NCBI RefSeq assembly: GCF_022899245.1
Contig: NZ_JALJAZ010000001.1
Span: 1,519,501 to 1,583,500, forward strand
Direction of reading: 5' to 3'
From: Falsirhodobacter halotolerans
GTDB taxonomy: Bacteria; Pseudomonadota; Alphaproteobacteria; Rhodobacterales; Rhodobacteraceae
Length of the DNA stretch: 64,000 bases
Program-made: the position numbers and the translations under genes
Notes under the pieces: model-generated
The model's database searches: none
The model's input: only the letters and a program-made list of their open reading frames with translations
Told to the model about the DNA's origin: nothing
Shown here: positions 1-8,644 of the stretch, in pieces
Layout: the number at the start of each line of letters is the position of its first letter
How positions within the stretch are numbered: the stretch's first letter is position 1

Positions 1-401
1 TTGCCATCGAAATGCGCGCCCGTGGACTGGCGCGGATGGAGGCGGTGATCGAGGCGGGACACAAGCGCGCCCGGCCCATCATCATGACCTCCATCGCCAT
101 GTCGGCGGGAATGTTGCCCTCGGCGCTTGGTGTTGGCGCGGGTGGATCGTTCCGCGCGCCGATGGCCATCGCCGTGATCGGCGGCATCGCCGTATCGACC
201 GTGCTGAGCCTGGTGGTCGTGCCGTCGTTGTTTCTGGTGATGGACGATCTGTCCCGTCTGCTTGCACGGCTGTTCGGACGGCTGATCGGCCCGAAGGAGG
301 AGGAAGCCGCCCCCCTGTCGTCGGACGAGGTTCTGGCCCTCAGGGACCGGGTGTCGGCATTGGAGGGGGCCCCGCCGCATCCTCGGGCACCAGAGAGGTG
401 A
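1..401 (+). CDS. RND family efflux permease, C-terminal fragment
   Basis: Inner-membrane proton-driven efflux permease of the AcrB/HAE-1 type; only the last 132 codons are inside the window, reading in frame from base 3. The visible part has the conserved stretch RARPIIMTSIAMSAGMLP, followed by two hydrophobic segments (the last transmembrane helices) and a charged cytoplasmic tail of about 45 residues. The tail is not diagnostic of substrate. The last 62 bases overlap the 3' end of the convergent DUF1499 gene. The family call is firm from the RND C-terminal signature; the substrate cannot be read from this piece. Confidence 0.88.
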   Translation, partial: AIEMRARGLARMEAVIEAGHKRARPIIMTSIAMSAGMLPSALGVGAGGSFRAPMAIAVIGGIAVSTVLSLVVVPSLFLVMDDLSRLLARLFGRLIGPKEEEAAPLSSDEVLALRDRVSALEGAPPHPRAPER

Positions 402-825
402 GGGCCGCGATCCACCCTTCGATCCGCGCCCGTTCGCGGGCCGGAAGATCGGGGAAATACCGCGCCCTGGCATAGATCGCAACGCGGGTGCCACCGTTTT
501 CAGGGATCAGCCGGACCGAGGTGAAGGTGGGCAGCCCCAGAACACCTGCCCGCGTGGTCCACGTCCGGTGAAACCCCTCGCCCGCGAAGGCCTCGGTCCC
601 CGGGGTCTGACGGGTCAGCGCATCCAGCCGTGCCGCCACCTGATCGGGCGGCAGGGCAATGAACGGCCCGTCGTTTCGATACAGGATATGGTTCGGGCGG
701 TTGGGTTTGCGCACCGTCAGCGGATCGACATGCCAATCCTGCGAATCCGACGGGGTGTAGCGCAAGATCGCCCATGCGGCCAGAAGCGCCACGGCCAACA
801 GGACAAGAAGATCGGCAAAGCTCAT
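340..825 (-). CDS. DUF1499 family membrane-anchored protein
   Basis: 161 residues. One N-terminal transmembrane helix (about residues 4-20) is followed by a DUF1499 domain containing the pattern PNHILYRNDG and a later VRLIPENGGTRVAIYARAR strand region. The domain has no established reaction. I chose the ATG at 825 because AAGGA lies about 7 bases upstream and the protein then starts at the membrane helix; an ATG at 882 lacks this. It overlaps the RND gene tail-to-tail by 62 bases. Function unknown. Confidence 0.8.
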   Translation of the reverse strand: MSFADLLVLLAVALLAAWAILRYTPSDSQDWHVDPLTVRKPNRPNHILYRNDGPFIALPPDQVAARLDALTRQTPGTEAFAGEGFHRTWTTRAGVLGLPTFTSVRLIPENGGTRVAIYARARYFPDLPARERARIEGWIAALTSLVPEDAAGPPPMPTPGP

Positions 826-907
826 GGACAGGTTCCTTTGAACGTCTGTCCTTTCATATGGTTCGCCCCGCCAGCGGCGCAATATGGCGGGGCGGGTTCT
901 TGCCGTC

Positions 908-3900
908 TCAGGCCACCTGCTCGGTCACCTCCAGATCGGGCATGACGGATTCCAGGCGGCCCGGACGGCCCAGAAGGAAGCCCTGCGCCTCGTCGCACCC
1001 TTCGCTGCGCAGAAGGTGCAACTGCTCCAACGTCTCCACCCCTTCGGCCAGAATGGGCACTTCCAGACTGCGGCCAAGGGCAAGGATGGCGCGCACGATG
1101 GCCTTGGCCTGGCGGCTGGTCTCCACCTCCCGGATGAAGCTGCGATCCAGCTTGATCTTGTCGAAGGCGAAGGAGCGCAGCGTTTCAAGCGAGGAATATC
1201 CGGTGCCGAAATCGTCGATGGCGATGGTGACGCCAAGATCCTTGATCTGCGCCAGCATATGCAGCGCCCATTCCTTGTCGGCGATGATGGCGCTTTCGGT
1301 AACTTCCAGTTCCAGCCGCCAGGGCTCCAGACCCGTATCGTCCAGGACGGCCTGAAGATTGGTGACAAAGCGCGGGTTTCCAAGCTGCACCGGCGACAGG
1401 TTCACCGCGATGCGCACCTTGTTCGGCAGACGGGCCGCCTGTTCGCAGGCCGTGCGCAGAACCCATTCCCCGATATGCAGGATCGCGCCGCATTCCTCGG
1501 CCACCGGAATGAAATCGGCGGGCGAGATATTGCCGCGCTCGGGGTGTTGCCAGCGCAGAAGAACCTCATACCCCGTGGTTTCGCCAGTGGTCACCGATTT
1601 CTGGATCTGGTGGTGCAGATACAGCTCGTCCCGCTCCACCGCGCGCCACAGATCTCGCGCCATCTGGCGACGCGTGCGCGAGGCTTCGTCCATCTCTGCC
1701 TCATAGTAGCAGATTTTTTCGGTGATGCTGGACTTCGCGCGATACATCGCCATGTCGGCATTGCTGATCAGCTTGCCCCCGACATGCCCGTCCTCGGGGA
1801 ACAGCGCGATGCCGATGCTCGCGCCCACGCTCAGTTCGTTCTGGGCCAGCGGGATCGGCTGGCAGATCGTCTCCAACAGGCGCGCGGCGAAGGCCTCCAC
1901 CTCCTCGCGCGTGCGGAAGGCCTTATAGGCCGCGAATTCGTCGCCACCGAAACGCGCCAGAAATTCCCCCTTTTCCAGCACATTCGTCAGGCGCGTGGCC
2001 AGTCCGATCAGAACGTCGTCGCCCACGGCATGGCCAAGATGGTCGTTGATTTCTTTGAACCGATCAAGGTCGATGCCCAGCACCGCGACCTGCATTCCGC
2101 CATCGACCCCCGCATCGTCCAGCGCCCAGGCCAGATGTTCGGCAAAGCTGGCGCGGTTGGGCAGGCCGGTCAGCGCGTCGTGACGGGCCATGTGCACGAT
2201 CTGCCGTTCGGAACGGGTGCGCTCGGACACATCCTCGAAGGTGGACACCCACCCCCCTTCGGGGATCGTGCGATGGGTGACCAGCAATGTCCGCCCGTCA
2301 TGCAGTTCCAGCGTCCGTTGGCGCCGCCCCTGCCCGTCCATGCGATAAAGTTCGTCCATGACCGTCGAGGACGCGGTCAATTGCGCCGAAACGTCGGTTG
2401 CAAACTCGATCAGGGTCTGTCCCGTCGGGGCCGGGCGGCCGAGAATCTGCGCCAGGCGGGTGTTGGTCAGGACCAGAGCGCCATCCGGGTCGAACAATGC
2501 GATCCCCTGGATCATGTTTTCCAGCGCGGCGGTCAGATTGCGGCTCATGCTCGCGATCTGTTCGGCATCCTCTTTCTGGCGGGTGTTGTCATGGGTGACC
2601 TTGACGAACCCGATATGCTGGCCATCGTCATCCGTGATCGGTTCCAGCAGCACATGGGCCCAGAACCGGGTGCCATCCTTGCGAAACCGCCAGCCCTCCG
2701 CCTCGAATTTGCCATCAAGAAGGGCGCGGTCCAGCATACGATAGGGCAGACGATCCTTCTGATCCTCGGGCGAGAAGAAGATGGAGAAGTGTTTTCCCAC
2801 AACCTCGTCACTGGTGTAGCCTTTGTTGCGTTGCGCGCCCGCGTTCCAATTCGCGATGAACCCTTCGGGTGTCAGCATGTAGATGGCATAGTTGGTCACG
2901 CTTTGGATGAGGAAGCGGAACCGGCGTTCGGCGTCCAGCCGGGCGCGCACGATACGCTCGCTTTCCGCCTCGGCCGCCCGGGCACCCCGCAGGTCGCGCA
3001 GGGCGATCGCCTCGGCCGATCGGTTGCCAAGGGTGACAAGGCGCAACGTCGCCTCAACGGGAATGACGGTGCCGTCCTTGCTGCGGATGTCGATCTCCTG
3101 CACGCGGGTGGGGTTCGCGCGCAAGCGGTCCAGACCCCCGACATCGACCACATCGGACAAGGCGATGCCGGCATCGAACCCGGTCATGAGGACGAAGGAC
3201 AGGTTGCAGCTTGTCACCATACCGTCGATGGCCGAAATCAGCCCCTCCTGCGATACATTCGCAAGCTCTCGCAGGCGGTGGGCCTGCAGTTCCATCTGCC
3301 GTTCGCGCCGGACATCCATCAACCAAAAGACCAGCGGCACGGCCAGAAGAACACAGGTCGAAAATCCGATCGTCAGCATGACGCCCAGGGGCAGCAAGCT
3401 TGTGTCCGCATCCACGACGCGCCCCGCAAACGGTGTCAGCGTACGATAGGTCAGAACATGCGCCACCAGAGCGGTGACGACCATTCCGCCCACCCCGACC
3501 GCCCGAACCCAACGTGTTGCGCTGCGCAGCACTGCAATGGCACCCGCCCCGATCATCGCAGGGATGACGAAAGCGACCAGCATCGCGTCCGTATCCCAGA
3601 CGACCTGACTCCACGCACCCAAGGCGGTCAGCCCCGTCATTCCCGACGCAGCCGTCCCCAAACCATAGATCACCCCCCCGGCGGCCCCGCGTCTGCGGCC
3701 CACCCACACCATGGCCCCCGCCAGCGCGATCAGCATAAGCAGGGAGATGACAAGCGCGCCCGTTTGAAGCCGAGGCGCCGCATCCATAACGTGCGAAAGA
3801 AGGAACAGAAGCTGCGACACCCACCACCCGGCTCCCAGGACCGCTGCGGACAACACGCCCCAGCGCCGGGGCGCCCCATCCGCCCAAGCCCGCCGCAGAA

Positions 3901-3985
3901 AACTCGTGCCGACAAGGGTCGCGAAGCTGCACAGGCTGATCGCGGCACCGAATATCATCGGATCGTGGTGAAAGAGGTTCGTCAT
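908..3985 (-). CDS. Membrane PAS-GGDEF-EAL protein (cyclic-di-GMP turnover)
   Basis: About 1025 residues. The first roughly 230 hold about seven hydrophobic segments (a membrane sensor region of no family I can name). Then follow PAS-type domains (one starts near NYAIYMLTPEGFIANWNAG), a GGDEF domain with intact RFGGDEF, and an EAL domain. The EAL signature reads EVL (in EVLLRW) rather than EAL, but the catalytic Glu is kept, as are DDFGTGYSSL and LAEGVET. This predicts a bifunctional diguanylate cyclase/phosphodiesterase; which activity dominates cannot be told. The ATG at 3985 is preferred over a TTG at 4027 because GAGGA sits 6 bases upstream. It is a single gene with no operon partner. Confidence 0.9.
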   Translation of the reverse strand: MTNLFHHDPMIFGAAISLCSFATLVGTSFLRRAWADGAPRRWGVLSAAVLGAGWWVSQLLFLLSHVMDAAPRLQTGALVISLLMLIALAGAMVWVGRRRGAAGGVIYGLGTAASGMTGLTALGAWSQVVWDTDAMLVAFVIPAMIGAGAIAVLRSATRWVRAVGVGGMVVTALVAHVLTYRTLTPFAGRVVDADTSLLPLGVMLTIGFSTCVLLAVPLVFWLMDVRRERQMELQAHRLRELANVSQEGLISAIDGMVTSCNLSFVLMTGFDAGIALSDVVDVGGLDRLRANPTRVQEIDIRSKDGTVIPVEATLRLVTLGNRSAEAIALRDLRGARAAEAESERIVRARLDAERRFRFLIQSVTNYAIYMLTPEGFIANWNAGAQRNKGYTSDEVVGKHFSIFFSPEDQKDRLPYRMLDRALLDGKFEAEGWRFRKDGTRFWAHVLLEPITDDDGQHIGFVKVTHDNTRQKEDAEQIASMSRNLTAALENMIQGIALFDPDGALVLTNTRLAQILGRPAPTGQTLIEFATDVSAQLTASSTVMDELYRMDGQGRRQRTLELHDGRTLLVTHRTIPEGGWVSTFEDVSERTRSERQIVHMARHDALTGLPNRASFAEHLAWALDDAGVDGGMQVAVLGIDLDRFKEINDHLGHAVGDDVLIGLATRLTNVLEKGEFLARFGGDEFAAYKAFRTREEVEAFAARLLETICQPIPLAQNELSVGASIGIALFPEDGHVGGKLISNADMAMYRAKSSITEKICYYEAEMDEASRTRRQMARDLWRAVERDELYLHHQIQKSVTTGETTGYEVLLRWQHPERGNISPADFIPVAEECGAILHIGEWVLRTACEQAARLPNKVRIAVNLSPVQLGNPRFVTNLQAVLDDTGLEPWRLELEVTESAIIADKEWALHMLAQIKDLGVTIAIDDFGTGYSSLETLRSFAFDKIKLDRSFIREVETSRQAKAIVRAILALGRSLEVPILAEGVETLEQLHLLRSEGCDEAQGFLLGRPGRLESVMPDLEVTEQVA

Positions 3986-4100
3986 CCTGGTCCTCACTGT
4001 TGTTGCGAGGAGGGTTGACGCCTTCAAATGAATGGTTTGTTTATCCGCCTATGCGCCTTCAGGCAAAAATACATCGAATTGGATACATTCAGGGGTCGGA

Positions 4101-4421
4101 ATGAAGCTTTATGGACTGGGAACGTGCGACACGTGCCGCAAGGCGATCCGCGAGCTTTCGCCCTTTGATCCCGAGTTCCAAGACGTGCGAAAGACGCCGC
4201 TGTCCCGCCCCCAGATCGACGCCCTCTTGGAAATATTCGGCGACGAGCTTGTCAATCGAAAGTCGACCACTTGGCGCGGGCTGAGCGATACGGAAAAGGC
4301 CATGACGGCGGGCGATCTTCTGGTCGCTTACCCGACCTTGATGAAACGGCCCGTCATCGAGCATGACGGGCGCCATCACCTTGGCTGGGGAGCCGCCACT
4401 CAGGCAGCCCTACTGCGTTAA
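4101..4421 (+). CDS. ArsC/Spx family thioredoxin-fold reductase (YffB-like)
   Basis: 106 residues. The N-terminus MKLYGLGTCDTCRKA carries the CxxC of ArsC-family glutaredoxin folds, and RKSTTWRGLSD matches the YffB-type subgroup that is usually annotated as arsenate reductase-like but has no proven arsenate activity. No ars genes are nearby, so an arsenic role is not supported. The start at 4101 has AGGGG upstream and fits the family N-terminus. The stop overlaps the stop of the convergent cold-shock gene by 4 bases. Confidence 0.85.
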   Translation: MKLYGLGTCDTCRKAIRELSPFDPEFQDVRKTPLSRPQIDALLEIFGDELVNRKSTTWRGLSDTEKAMTAGDLLVAYPTLMKRPVIEHDGRHHLGWGAATQAALLR

Positions 4422-4624
4422 AGCAGACGCAAATCGCCCGCAGAATCACGCCCGTCGCGGCCGGTCTGAAGATCGTATCCGACCTTCTGATTGTCGTTCA
4501 GCCCCTTCAGCCCTGCCCGCTCCACCGCAGAAATGTGGACGAAGACATCCTTGCCGCCGTCATCGGGTGCGATAAACCCGAACCCTTTGGTGCTGTTGAA
4601 CCATTTGACCGTTCCCGTCGGCAT
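4418..4624 (-). CDS. Cold-shock domain protein (CspA family)
   Basis: 68 residues, the usual length for a single cold-shock domain. RNP1-type GFGFI and RNP2-type DVFVHIS motifs are intact, so it should bind single-stranded RNA or DNA. AAGGGA lies about 7 bases before the ATG. It is one of three cold-shock-domain genes in this window (others at 35264 and 36278). Confidence 0.95.
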   Translation of the reverse strand: MPTGTVKWFNSTKGFGFIAPDDGGKDVFVHISAVERAGLKGLNDNQKVGYDLQTGRDGRDSAGDLRLL

Positions 4625-4797
4625 GACCCGTTCCCTTTCCTGGTGCTGGCGACGGTTCGAACCCGTCCCCTTAACGCAGGATGCCCGAAGCCGGAGCAAA
4701 ATCAAGCGTCCAGCATGAGGTGGGGCGATTTTCCTTTCGATTCCCCCCGGATGGGGCCTTGCGCATCCCCGCAAGGTCACGCTACACACCGTCGAAC

Positions 4798-4887
4798 GGA
4801 CAGGTGGCCGAGTGGTCGAAGGCGCACGCCTGGAAAGTGTGTAGGCGGGGAACCGTCTCGAGGGTTCGAATCCCTCTCTGTCCGCCA
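4798..4887 (+). tRNA. tRNA-Ser (anticodon GGA), CCA encoded
   Basis: 90 bases with a long variable arm, as in serine tRNAs. The acceptor stem GGACAGG pairs with TCTGTCC and an encoded CCA follows. The anticodon stem CACGC/GTGTG encloses loop CTGGAAA, giving anticodon GGA. The T arm has GGTTCGAATCC. The 3' end faces the accessory segment that follows. Confidence 0.95.
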
Positions 4888-5216
4888 CTTGCCCTCGCGA
4901 AAGCGTTCTCCCGATCCGGCTGCGGCCGGATTTTTCCGTTGTTTTCGAGGGTTGTGCGGGATGGGCTGAGCACTGACAGAGGCGCCGGGTGGCCACGAAG
5001 CGGTCTCTCCAGGCCAATATTCTCCGGACCTCATGACTGCGCAGATACGGTGAATAGCCCACACCATGCTGAAATTATTGGATTTTCTTTATTAGTCCTC
5101 TGAACACTTCGACGCCGGTGTCGTTCGCGAAGTGGGACTGAGATCGAACACTCGACAGCGAACCGTTATATAAAGTGAAGGGCTCTCCCGTCGCGATACA
5201 TGGCGATTTACCGAGA
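4888..5216. other. Gene-free stretch at the left edge of the accessory segment
   Basis: 329 bases between tRNA-Ser and the DUF3883 gene. It starts with a terminator hairpin (see 4914), then becomes AT-richer, for example around 5075-5095. Short open frames here lack a ribosome site and any recognisable product. I looked for a copy of the tRNA-Ser 3' end at the other side of the segment and did not see one. Confidence 0.5.
4914..4935 (+). terminator. Rho-independent terminator after tRNA-Ser
   Basis: A 7-bp stem, ATCCGGC and GCCGGAT, around loop TGCG, followed directly by a run of T. It lies 26 bases beyond the tRNA 3' end. Confidence 0.75.
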
Positions 5217-6083
5217 CTACTGATCCGCATCGCCAGGAAAATCACGGAAGAATTCCTTGAAAGCGGAGAAGGGAATCCTGAGTGTCTCCCACGCACCAGC
5301 ACCTGCATCCTCAGGTACGTGCGCCCCAACTTGTTCAACCGTCAGTACGGCAAGCTCATCTTTGGCCCGTGCTATCGCCCACAGGTGAAACCGATGAGCC
5401 ATCGAGCCGATAGCAGTTTGCCACTCGTTGCGCGTCAAGTGGAATGATGCAAATTCAGTGCCTTGTTCGCTTGCCTTCACTTCAATCGTCATGCGCCTAG
5501 TGTCAGAAGCCGACACACGGGAGAGCACGTCGTAGCCGTCAGATGAGCTTTCAATCGCAATCCACTTCGGCTCCACTCGGGTCCGATTTTGCTCATACTG
5601 AAGCGTTAATCGTTCGCCGCGCCGTCCGATTTCGGTCAGGACATCATCACGGAGTCCGCGCGCACGCGCCGCAAGCCCATCCCAGAATTGAACAGTTTCC
5701 TCGTCGTCTCCATAAGCAAGACCAGCCTCAACGAATACCTGACGGATGCTCGGAGGAGCCTGGAGTAACGTCTCTCGACGACCATAGGGGACTAGTTGAA
5801 GCCATGGTGGTTGTTCGACCTCAATGAAGTCGACCAGCATAGTTCGTAGCCCTGCTTGAGGACTTGCCGCTGAGGCAGCGATTTCTCCTCGCGCAGTAAC
5901 AACGAGTAGCCCATTGGGCTCCACCTCAAGCCAGGACAGATCAAAGCAGGCGCGGTAAATTGCCGAGGATGATACGGAGCCCAACGAAAGAGAATGTACG
6001 CCTCCCGGGGTCAGCTGGTTTCGTTTGACGACCCCTAGAAGTTCAATACAGCCAAAGGCGATACCGGGTGACAGTGGTTGCAC
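5217..6083 (-). CDS. DUF3883 domain protein, putative PD-(D/E)XK nuclease
   Basis: 288 residues. The C-terminal half resembles DUF3883, a restriction-endonuclease-like fold: Glu157 in a helix, Asp185 in DGYDVLS, and Glu201-x-Lys203 in IEVKAS, followed by LTRNEWQTA and HLWAIA. The N-terminal 140 residues are unrecognised. The start is GTG at 6083 with GGAGG 7 bases upstream, two bases after the helicase stop, so the two genes are translationally close. DUF3883 proteins are often found with helicases in defence loci, which suggests DNA cleavage or processing; this is inference. Base composition is less GC-rich than the backbone. Confidence 0.75.
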   Translation of the reverse strand: MQPLSPGIAFGCIELLGVVKRNQLTPGGVHSLSLGSVSSSAIYRACFDLSWLEVEPNGLLVVTARGEIAASAASPQAGLRTMLVDFIEVEQPPWLQLVPYGRRETLLQAPPSIRQVFVEAGLAYGDDEETVQFWDGLAARARGLRDDVLTEIGRRGERLTLQYEQNRTRVEPKWIAIESSSDGYDVLSRVSASDTRRMTIEVKASEQGTEFASFHLTRNEWQTAIGSMAHRFHLWAIARAKDELAVLTVEQVGAHVPEDAGAGAWETLRIPFSAFKEFFRDFPGDADQ

Positions 6084-6085
6084 TA

Positions 6086-7894
6086 CTATCCTCCGAGAGC
6101 GGCGAGCAGTGCGCGAATGTCGCCCTCATTGAGGCCCCCGGCACCAAAACCCTCGTCCATTTCGTCCGGCACGATGGGAACAGGCGATATTCTCAGACCG
6201 GAATCGTTGAGTGCTGCAGCCATTTGGCCGACTTTGAACTCCAGTCTCTGGCGCACAGTCTCATCCACGCTTCCAACACATTCCACAATCTCGATAGTCG
6301 TACCTTGGTCCGGTGGCAGACCAAGCCGGTGAATACGATCTTCGGACTGAAGGTATTGGGCAGCGTTAAAGTTTCGGTCCAAATAGATGGCGTGGTGACA
6401 AATCGTATGTAGACTGATGCCCTCTCCGGCCGCTGCTGGGTTTGCGACCATAACCATGACATTGGGGTCGTCATGGAACAGCCGAATCTTGCCTTCCCGG
6501 GTATCGTCGTCGTTCTCATCCCCGGCATCAACACCACCGTGAATGTAGACCGCGCCTAAGTCTTGAAGGCTGCTAGCAATATGCTCCACGTTCTCCACGA
6601 ATGTTGACCAGATCAGCACCTTTTTCCCTTCGCGGGCCAAGCTTCGCGCTCTATGCAAGACGTAGCGCATTTTCGGGCCGCGGCCCTCTGCCAACGCCAT
6701 GGACAATTCGTTGGAATGAGCGAAAGCGATCTCATGTGCCAGCAGGGCCGGGTTGGAAACAAACTGCAGAACGCGCGTTACAGACCGCCCCAAGCCCCTG
6801 AATGCCTGCTTACTTTTGATCGTCAGCGCCTGCGCGGCTTCGCGAGCCAAGGCGCTTTTCATCAATTCGTAAAGCCGCTGCTGGAGCGGATCCATCGGCA
6901 GCGTCTTCAAGACCCTGGTAACCGGAGGCAGGTTCAGCTCGCTCTTATTGGTCCGGACGTAAACCGGACTGATGAGTCCAACAACAGAATCCTCATCCGC
7001 CTGAACCTCGGGATACAAGAACCGAAACTGGGGAAGCAGGTCACTCGTCGACTGTGGCATGGGTGTGCCGCTCATAACGAGCTTGCTGACAGGCAAATGC
7101 GAGAAGCTCAGAACAGCATCCGTCGAAATGTTATTCTGGCCCTTGATCCGGTGGCTTTCGTCCAGAAAAACATGGACCCGACGGCCGACAAGATGGTTCG
7201 CAGTGACCTCTTTAACGCGCGCCAGCTGCTGATAACCGATGATCATAAGCCGCGGATCATCGAGCAGCTGGAGTGGGATTTTGTCGGTCTTTCGTAGCCG
7301 AAGAAACTTATGGCCGAAGGACGGAAGGCAGGTTTCGATTTGTTCATCCCAAGCTGCGAATGCGTTCTTGGGCGCAATCACAAGTAGGCGGTCACCCGGT
7401 TCGGCACGCACGGCAAAGGTGGCCAGGGCTTCCGTTGTCTTCCCAGCTCCCGGGACAGAAAACGTTGCTCCCGCAGGCAGAAGCGCCAGCTTAGAGACAT
7501 TACGAAGCTGCTGGTCTGTCAGGTTGCGGACGAAACCGGCCGACTTAAGCCGTTGCTTCAACTCCTCCGGTTTGAGCTGGCTGGAAGCGACTGCCTGGGC
7601 ATAGCCTTCGTCCCGGGCTCGCGCGAGGTGAAGATGGCCTCCCGCCCTTGCGGACACTTGATAGCCAACGCCTCGAACAAGTCCAAAGCCCCTGATCAGG
7701 TCAAAGATGGCTGGCCGCAGGCCAAGGAAAGACCACCACGGAAGCGAGATGGCGTTGCCGCCTTCCTGCAATGCCTCCTTCGAGCCGGACAACAAAATAT
7801 CCCTAGCGATGCCCAACCATGGCGTAGCTTCGTCCTCTGGGTGCCATGAAACAACCGCACGCCGGTCAGTTTCCCTGTAATCGAAAACGAGCAA
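6086..7894 (-). CDS. SNF2-type DEAD/DEAH helicase (putative defence gene)
   Basis: About 602 residues from a TTG at 7894, just after the upstream stop. An ATG at 8011 is possible but would add an Arg/Ser-rich stretch that looks like the other frame of the neighbour. Motifs (TTG numbering): Walker A SVPGAGKTT near residues 146-154, Walker B DESH near 245-248, SGTP near 275-278. In the C-terminal lobe are NPAAAGEGISLH and the arginine-finger motif QSEDRIHRLG. It is an SF2/SNF2 translocase with no recognised substrate domain; the N-terminal 140 residues are unassigned. It is the middle gene of a minus-strand operon ending in the DUF3883 nuclease-like gene. Confidence 0.8.
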   Translation of the reverse strand: MLVFDYRETDRRAVVSWHPEDEATPWLGIARDILLSGSKEALQEGGNAISLPWWSFLGLRPAIFDLIRGFGLVRGVGYQVSARAGGHLHLARARDEGYAQAVASSQLKPEELKQRLKSAGFVRNLTDQQLRNVSKLALLPAGATFSVPGAGKTTEALATFAVRAEPGDRLLVIAPKNAFAAWDEQIETCLPSFGHKFLRLRKTDKIPLQLLDDPRLMIIGYQQLARVKEVTANHLVGRRVHVFLDESHRIKGQNNISTDAVLSFSHLPVSKLVMSGTPMPQSTSDLLPQFRFLYPEVQADEDSVVGLISPVYVRTNKSELNLPPVTRVLKTLPMDPLQQRLYELMKSALAREAAQALTIKSKQAFRGLGRSVTRVLQFVSNPALLAHEIAFAHSNELSMALAEGRGPKMRYVLHRARSLAREGKKVLIWSTFVENVEHIASSLQDLGAVYIHGGVDAGDENDDDTREGKIRLFHDDPNVMVMVANPAAAGEGISLHTICHHAIYLDRNFNAAQYLQSEDRIHRLGLPPDQGTTIEIVECVGSVDETVRQRLEFKVGQMAAALNDSGLRISPVPIVPDEMDEGFGAGGLNEGDIRALLAALGG

Positions 7895-7895
7895 C

Positions 7896-8302
7896 TCAAC
7901 CCCGCTTGTTGGCGACCCAGGCCTCGATAGCGTCCAAGTTGTCGCGAATACCCTTGATCTGCAATTCGACGCCCTGGATCGTGCTCTCCGTTCGCAGCCC
8001 ATGCGCTGCAATGTTCTGCACGGTGGCGTTGACCTTCTTCAGGGTCTTCAGAAGATAGTCCGCCTGCTTCAGTTCCTCTTTCTGATCGTCTTGGGCACGG
8101 ATAGTCTCCAAGACCGTCTCGCGCGCCTTTTGGATCGAGCTTTCATCCTTCTTGATCTCAGCGACCAAAGCCAGATCGGAACCCGGATTTTTGGTGCTGG
8201 AAGATGGCCCTCCGAAAAGGTCTTGTGCGTCTTTGTCGGCTTCGCCGACGTTTACCGGGAAGGCTTGCGACAAGTCGCTTTTGATCTTGGTAAGATGCTC
8301 TT
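7896..8302 (-). pseudogene. Coiled-coil protein gene, 5' end removed by IS element
   Basis: About 135 codons survive, ending in TGA just upstream of the helicase start. The product is charged and helical, with stretches such as EIKKDESSIQKARETV and KQADYLLKTLKKVNATV that look like a coiled coil; no domain is recognised. The frame stays open into the inserted element, whose left end supplies an ATG at 8351 and 16 extra codons, so a hybrid protein of 151 residues could still be made. The original start is not visible on the far side of the element. It was probably the first preserved part of the helicase/nuclease operon. Confidence 0.6.
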
Positions 8303-8346
8303 TGACCTGCCCCCCGGAATATCCCTCGCTCTGATGTAGAGTCTGC
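8303..8346 (+). repeat. Left terminal inverted repeat of the IS3-family element
   Basis: Imperfect inverted repeat of about 44 bp with the end at 9513-9555. The outer 14 bases are identical, and the inner blocks TCCCTC and GAGTCTGC match with a one-base offset. Confidence 0.85.
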
Positions 8347-8369
8347 TTCATCACGCAGGAGCAGACGAT

Positions 8370-8633
8370 ATGAGGAAAAGCCGCTTCACCGAGGCGCAGA
8401 TCATCGGAATGATCAAGGAACAGGAAGCCGGGATGGCGACGGCGGAGGTCTGTCGTCGGTATGGGCTCAGCCCGGCCACGTTCTACAAGCTTAAGGCCAA
8501 GTATGGCGGCATGGACGTATCCGATGCCCAGCGGCTGAAGACCCTTGAAGACGAGAACGGCAAGCTGAAGCGTCTTCTGGCGGACGCGATGCTGGACAAC
8601 ATCGTGCTCAAGGATCTGCTGGGAAAGCCCTGA
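8370..8633 (+). CDS. IS3-family transposase OrfA
   Basis: 87 residues. The N-terminal helix-turn-helix reads [19 protein letters not shown]...[12 protein letters not shown], followed by a leucine-zipper-like helix ([17 protein letters not shown]), the typical OrfA layout for end recognition and dimerisation. The stop at 8631 is preceded by AAAG at 8624-8627, a plausible -1 slippery site that would yield the OrfAB transposase. It looks intact. Confidence 0.93.
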   Translation: MRKSRFTEAQIIGMIKEQEAGMATAEVCRRYGLSPATFYKLKAKYGGMDVSDAQRLKTLEDENGKLKRLLADAMLDNIVLKDLLGKP

Positions 8634-8644
8634 CGACACCGAAG

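Noticed and set aside
4101-4421. True arsenate reductase
   Set aside because: Only the general ArsC fold is supported; no ars regulator or transporter is nearby and the sequence resembles the YffB subgroup.
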